A stretch of DNA of 64,000 bases, taken from Collimonas rhizosphaerae. GTDB taxonomy: Bacteria > Pseudomonadota > Gammaproteobacteria > Burkholderiales > Burkholderiaceae_D. Below, piece by piece: positions 58,066 through 64,000 of the stretch; position 1 is the first letter of the stretch, and the number at the start of each line of letters is the position of its first letter. The DNA is taken from positions 124,001 to 188,000 of the forward strand of contig NZ_JBANDC010000002.1 in assembly GCF_038896935.1 (NCBI RefSeq), in the 5' to 3' direction. The notes under the pieces were generated by a model. The model saw only the letters and a list, made by a program, of their open reading frames with translations, searched no databases and was not told where the DNA came from. Made by a program: the position numbers and the translations under genes.

Positions 58066-59838
58066 ATGAGCACGACCCATCTTATCCAGCAAGCATACAA
58101 GGATTTCCAGAATGGCAAAACCGGCCATGCCGAACGCTCGCTCAAGGAGATCCTGAAGGCCCAGCCGGAAAACTTCGACGCCCTGCATGTGCTCGGCGTC
58201 ATCTGCGCCGCCACCGGGCAACGCCAGGAAGCGGCGCAACTGTTCGGGCAAGCGCTGGCCCTGGACGGCAAGAATGTATCGCTGCATTACAAGCTGGCCC
58301 GGTTGCAGTTTGAATCAGGCCAGTTCGATGCCGCCCTGCTCGCTTATGAACAAATCATTGCATTGGGCTATGTCAAACCCGAGATACTGCTGGCCAAGGC
58401 CGTGACCCTGCTCAGCCTGCAGCGCCGGCAGGAGGCGCTGGCCTGCATCGAACAGACGCTGGCCGCATGGCCGGACCATGCCGACGGCTGGGCGCACAAA
58501 GGCGCCCTGCTGTACCAGTTGCGGCACCATGAGGATGCGCTGCTCCACTTTGAGCGCGCGCTGGCGCTGCAGCCGGACATGGCCGACAGCTGGTATAAAA
58601 GGGGCCTGGCCCTGGACAAGCTGGAGCGCTATCCCGATGCGCTTGCCAGCCTCGACCGCGCCATCGCGCTGGCGCCGAAAACCGCCGCCTACTGGCTGGA
58701 CCGCGCGGTCATCCTGCACAAGCTGGAACGCTACGCCGAATCCCTGAGCGACAACGAAACCGGGCTGGCGCTGGCTCCCGGCAATGCCGAAGCCTGGGGC
58801 GACCATGGCCTGACCCTGAGCCGCATGAACCGCCACCAGCAAGCGCTCGACAGCTACCAGCGCGCCCTCAGCCTGCAGGCAGGTTATGCGGATGCACTAT
58901 CGAATCAATCGCTGTCGCAGCTGGTGCTGGGGCAGTTCGAAGCCGGCTGGCAGAGCTATGAGTATCGATGGAAGAAAGGCAATGCGGATGTTCAGCGCCA
59001 TACCGGAATCCCGCTGTGGCTGGGCCAGCAGGCTATCGAAGGCAAGCGCATCTTGCTGTGGTCAGAACAGGGCCTGGGCGACACGATCCAGTTTTGCCGC
59101 TACGCCACCCTGGTTGCAGCGTTGGGAGCCGAGGTCGTGCTGGAGGTAGACCCGGCGCTGAAAGCGGTCGCCCAGACCATGGGAAACTTCCAGGTGATCG
59201 CCATCGGCGAAGGGTTCGCGCCGGTCGACTGCCAGACGCCGCTGATGAGCCTGCCGCTGGTCTTCAAGACCGGCCTGGCGACCATCCCGGCCGCCATCCC
59301 TTATTTTGCGGCCGATGCCGGAAAAAAGGAAAGCTGGGCAAAACGCATGGGCTCCACCGGCGGCAAACTGAAGATCGGCCTGGCCGGCTCAGGCAATGCC
59401 GGCAATACCAACGATCACAGGCGCTCCATGCCGCTGCAGGAATTTGCACCGCTGCTGCAGCTGGATGGCGCGGATTTTTTCCTGGTGCAGAAAGACATCA
59501 GGGAGTCGGATCGCGCATACCTGCAGCAAACGCCCAAGCTGCGGCCGCTCGCCGAGGACATTGCAGGTTTCGACGATACCGCGGCGATCGTCGCCAGCCT
59601 GGACCTGGTGATCAGCGTCGACACCTCGGTCGCCCACCTGAGCGGCGCCCTCGGCGCGCCGGTCTGGATCCTCCTGCCCTGGGCGCCTGACTGGCGCTGG
59701 CTGCTGGATCGCGAAGACAGCCCGTGGTATCCGAGTGCAAGGCTGTTCCGGCAAGAACAAGCCGGCAACTGGCAAAATCTGATGCTGGACGTAGCCGATT
59801 CCTTGCATCTCTTCCTGGACAAGCGGGCTGGCATCTGA
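58066..59838 (+). CDS. TPR-repeat protein with C-terminal glycosyltransferase-like (GT-B) domain
   Basis: 590 residues. Residues about 1-285 are eight or so tetratricopeptide repeats (ALHVLGVICAATGQRQEAAQ, DSWYKRGLALDKLERYPDAL, AYWLDRAVILHKLERYAESL). The C-terminal half (about 300-585) resembles the ADP-heptose/O-GlcNAc transferase-like fold: LLWSEQGLGDTIQFCRY, GLAGSGNAGNTND and DLVISVDTSVAHLSGALGAPVW. No signal peptide. Similar TPR-GT proteins are found near flagellar or surface-sugar genes in Burkholderiales; no such gene is here, so substrate and target are open. Confidence 0.87.
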   Translation: MSTTHLIQQAYKDFQNGKTGHAERSLKEILKAQPENFDALHVLGVICAATGQRQEAAQLFGQALALDGKNVSLHYKLARLQFESGQFDAALLAYEQIIALGYVKPEILLAKAVTLLSLQRRQEALACIEQTLAAWPDHADGWAHKGALLYQLRHHEDALLHFERALALQPDMADSWYKRGLALDKLERYPDALASLDRAIALAPKTAAYWLDRAVILHKLERYAESLSDNETGLALAPGNAEAWGDHGLTLSRMNRHQQALDSYQRALSLQAGYADALSNQSLSQLVLGQFEAGWQSYEYRWKKGNADVQRHTGIPLWLGQQAIEGKRILLWSEQGLGDTIQFCRYATLVAALGAEVVLEVDPALKAVAQTMGNFQVIAIGEGFAPVDCQTPLMSLPLVFKTGLATIPAAIPYFAADAGKKESWAKRMGSTGGKLKIGLAGSGNAGNTNDHRRSMPLQEFAPLLQLDGADFFLVQKDIRESDRAYLQQTPKLRPLAEDIAGFDDTAAIVASLDLVISVDTSVAHLSGALGAPVWILLPWAPDWRWLLDREDSPWYPSARLFRQEQAGNWQNLMLDVADSLHLFLDKRAGI

Positions 59839-59850
59839 CCCTGAAAATAA

Positions 59851-59875
59851 AAACGCGAGCACTTGGCTCGCGTTT
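59851..59875. terminator. Bidirectional terminator between the TPR gene and ppsA
   Basis: AAACGCGAGC (59851-59860) pairs perfectly with GCTCGCGTTT (59866-59875) around ACTTG, in a short convergent gap. Confidence 0.82.
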
Positions 59876-59916
59876 CTTCTTATGACCAGGACGCATCATC
59901 GTCCCGCATATCGCCT

Positions 59917-62343
<2,427 letters not shown>

Positions 62344-62606
62344 AACAACCTCTAGTTTGATGATAAGAAATCTTCACAATTGCCTTCGCCGCCCTTGGCT
62401 TTTTGTTATTCTTCGTCAGGTAGCTTCAAATATTCAGTTGGCTGCCATTTTATGCCAATTTAGCGTTCACAGGCGCACAAGGCAGCACGTAGCCGTCAGC
62501 AGGCTAGAGTCCGTGTTCAGTTAAAAGTTCGGCGGCCCCACTGGCGCCGCAGCAGTTGCCGGGCAACGCCTTGCTTTTTATTTTTTACTTTATTTTCGAC
62601 AACATT

Positions 62607-63455
62607 ATGCTAGATGCCGCTCCTGCACCGCTGGTTCCTGCCCACCGCACCGTCTTCTTTGTTTCCGACGGCACCGGCATCACCGCCGAAACCTTCGGCC
62701 ATTCGGTGCTGACCCAGTTCGAGCTGCGCTTCAAGCAGGTGCGCCTGCCCTTCATCGACACCCTGGACAAAGCCTACGACGCCACCCGCAAGATCAATGA
62801 AGCATGCGTGGCGGACGGCAAATTGCCTATCGTGTTTTCAACGCTGGTCAAGGCCGACTTGTCAAAAGTCATCCAGCAGGCCAAAGCCATGCATATGGAC
62901 CTGTTCCAGACTTTTGTCGAACCGCTGGAGCGGGAGCTGGGCGTCAAGTCCACCCACACCATCGGCCGCAGCCATAACACGGCCAATACCGACGAATACA
63001 AGAACCGGATCGAAGCCATCAATTTTTCGCTGGCGCATGACGATGGCCAGTCGCACAAGAACCTGGCCGACGCCGACGTTATCCTGGTCGGCGTCTCCCG
63101 TTCAGGCAAGACTCCTACCAGCCTGTACCTGGCGATGCAGTTCGGCGTCAAGGCCGCCAACTATCCTTTGATCCCAGAGGATTTCGAGCGCGACAAGCTT
63201 CCCAGCGGCCTGTTGCCATTCAAGCAAAAGATTTTCGGCCTGACCATCGCGGCCGACCGCCTGTCGGAAATCCGCAATGAACGCCGTCCGGGCAGCAAAT
63301 ACGCCGCGCTGGCAAATTGCCGTTATGAAGTGAATGAAGCGGAAAAAATCATGCGGCGCGAAGGGATACGCTGGATGTCGTCGACCACCAAATCGATCGA
63401 AGAAATCGCGGCGACGATCCTGCAGGACATCAAGCCGGATATGCGGACTTTCTAA
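62607..63455 (+). CDS. ppsR: Phosphoenolpyruvate synthase regulatory protein (kinase/pyrophosphorylase)
   Basis: DUF299-family bifunctional enzyme that phosphorylates PpsA on a threonine beside the catalytic histidine using ADP and removes it using phosphate, thus switching gluconeogenesis. 282 residues from the ATG at 62607; the frame runs 17 codons back into hydrophobic, unconserved sequence. Opening HRTVFFVSDGTGITAETFG and P-loop GVSRSGKT (162-169) are diagnostic. Divergent from ppsA with a 263-bp gap that must hold both promoters; no clear operator seen. Confidence 0.95.
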   Translation: MLDAAPAPLVPAHRTVFFVSDGTGITAETFGHSVLTQFELRFKQVRLPFIDTLDKAYDATRKINEACVADGKLPIVFSTLVKADLSKVIQQAKAMHMDLFQTFVEPLERELGVKSTHTIGRSHNTANTDEYKNRIEAINFSLAHDDGQSHKNLADADVILVGVSRSGKTPTSLYLAMQFGVKAANYPLIPEDFERDKLPSGLLPFKQKIFGLTIAADRLSEIRNERRPGSKYAALANCRYEVNEAEKIMRREGIRWMSSTTKSIEEIAATILQDIKPDMRTF

Positions 63456-63480
63456 GCAGGGGCCGGGACAGCCGGCCTGC

Positions 63481-64000
63481 TCAATCCAGCGCCTGGCGCA
63501 GCTGCTCGAAAAAACATACCGCCGCCGCAGCGGCAACATTCAGCGACTCCATCTGCCCGCGATGCGGAATCACGACTTGCTGGCTGGCCAGTTGCAGCAA
63601 ATCTTCCGCGACGCCCTGCCCTTCATGGCCGAACAGCCACGCCAGTTCTCCGTGCAGGTCAGCCTGGTAGATGCTTTGCGTCGCATACGAACTGGTGGCA
63701 AGCACCGGTATCTGCGCTGTCGCCATCAGGGCCGCCAGGTCAACGCCTTCGAAGATGTCCAGGATGAAATGCGCGCCCATGCCCGCCCGCAGCACCTTGG
63801 GCGACCAGGCAGATGCGCTGCCTTCTGAACAATAGATCTGCCGGATGCCTGCGGCCGCAGCGCTGCGCAGGATGGAACCGAGGTTGCCCGGGTCCTGCAG
63901 GTTGTCGAGCAGCACGGCCGACTGGGTCAATGCGGCCGGCGCCGCCGCTTTCGGCGTTTCAACCACAAACAGCAGGCCGACGCCGTGCTCGACCTGGCTC
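63481..64000 (-). CDS. TrmH-family (SPOUT) RNA 2'-O-methyltransferase, 5' end beyond window
   Basis: The visible C-terminal part (about 172 codons) carries the three SPOUT motifs: LLDNLQDPGNLGSILRSAAA (motif 1), LFGHEGQGV (motif 2) and IPHRGQMESLNVAAAAAV (motif 3), which form the knotted SAM site. The frame is open to base 64000, so the start lies outside. Motif 3 has IPHRGQMESLN where most have IPM.G..ESLN. Target could be 23S rRNA (RlmB-like) or tRNA; the N-terminal domain needed to decide is missing. Ends 25 nt from the ppsR stop. Confidence 0.9.
   Translation of the reverse strand, partial: SQVEHGVGLLFVVETPKAAAPAALTQSAVLLDNLQDPGNLGSILRSAAAAGIRQIYCSEGSASAWSPKVLRAGMGAHFILDIFEGVDLAALMATAQIPVLATSSYATQSIYQADLHGELAWLFGHEGQGVAEDLLQLASQQVVIPHRGQMESLNVAAAAAVCFFEQLRQALD

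Overview
The window is chromosomal DNA of a GC-rich betaproteobacterium, most likely of the order Burkholderiales and probably the family Oxalobacteraceae (Collimonas, Herbaspirillum or Janthinobacterium type). I infer this from gene content and order (hemC-hemD-hemX-hemY; ratA-rnfH beside smpB; guaB-guaA; ppsA divergent from ppsR) and from protein wording. No rRNA, tRNA, CRISPR array, intact transposase or prophage is visible. Both edges cut through genes.

Layout. 1-5.3 kb: end of a CNNM/CorC-type membrane protein, then the haem operon hemCDXY on the minus strand with a clear terminator. 5.4-5.5 kb: a 137-bp imperfect palindrome. 5.7-10.2 kb: ppc, converging on an MscS-type channel and an acetyltransferase. 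10.3-15.2 kb: a GntR regulator, a polar amino-acid-type ABC importer and a purine deaminase that looks like adenine deaminase. 15.4-21.1 kb: small proteins, a PACE efflux pump with divergent LysR regulator, a Gfo/Idh/MocA oxidoreductase and an EntD-type phosphopantetheinyl transferase. 21.6-33.8 kb: three MFS transporters, purT, nadB, an M20 carboxypeptidase and the nadA-nadC pair. 33.9-42.2 kb: an ABC-F ATPase, a class A beta-lactamase with its divergent AmpR, an LD-carboxypeptidase gene in a tadA/queD/queE string, thpR and phospholipase A. 42.6-51.1 kb: accessory region with a quinone reductase/LysR pair, a DUF4382 lipoprotein, and an islet of very small exported proteins (three lipoproteins of 41-59 residues), ending in a LysR gene relic. 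51.2-64 kb: core genes guaA, guaB, rnfH, ratA, smpB, an SPFH/NfeD pair, a TPR-glycosyltransferase-like protein, ppsA, ppsR and a partial SPOUT RNA methyltransferase.

The most unusual signal lies between genes. At least four short minus-strand units (17.5, 17.9, 21.4 and 47.6 kb) share one design: a sigma-70-like -10 box, a start 6-7 nt later at GTCTCCTCC or a variant, a conserved TTTGGATTCA(A) stretch, and a GC hairpin with a T run. They look like a multicopy family of about 65-nt small RNAs whose 5' end is an anti-Shine-Dalgarno sequence. Several genes in the same window have ribosome binding sites of the form AGGAGAC, an exact complement of the RNA 5' end. A degenerate copy lies upstream of entD, and a differently folded RNA candidate with its own good promoter lies at 49.6 kb. 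A second, unrelated 64-nt repeat with a terminator hairpin occurs downstream of guaA and again at 42.4 kb.
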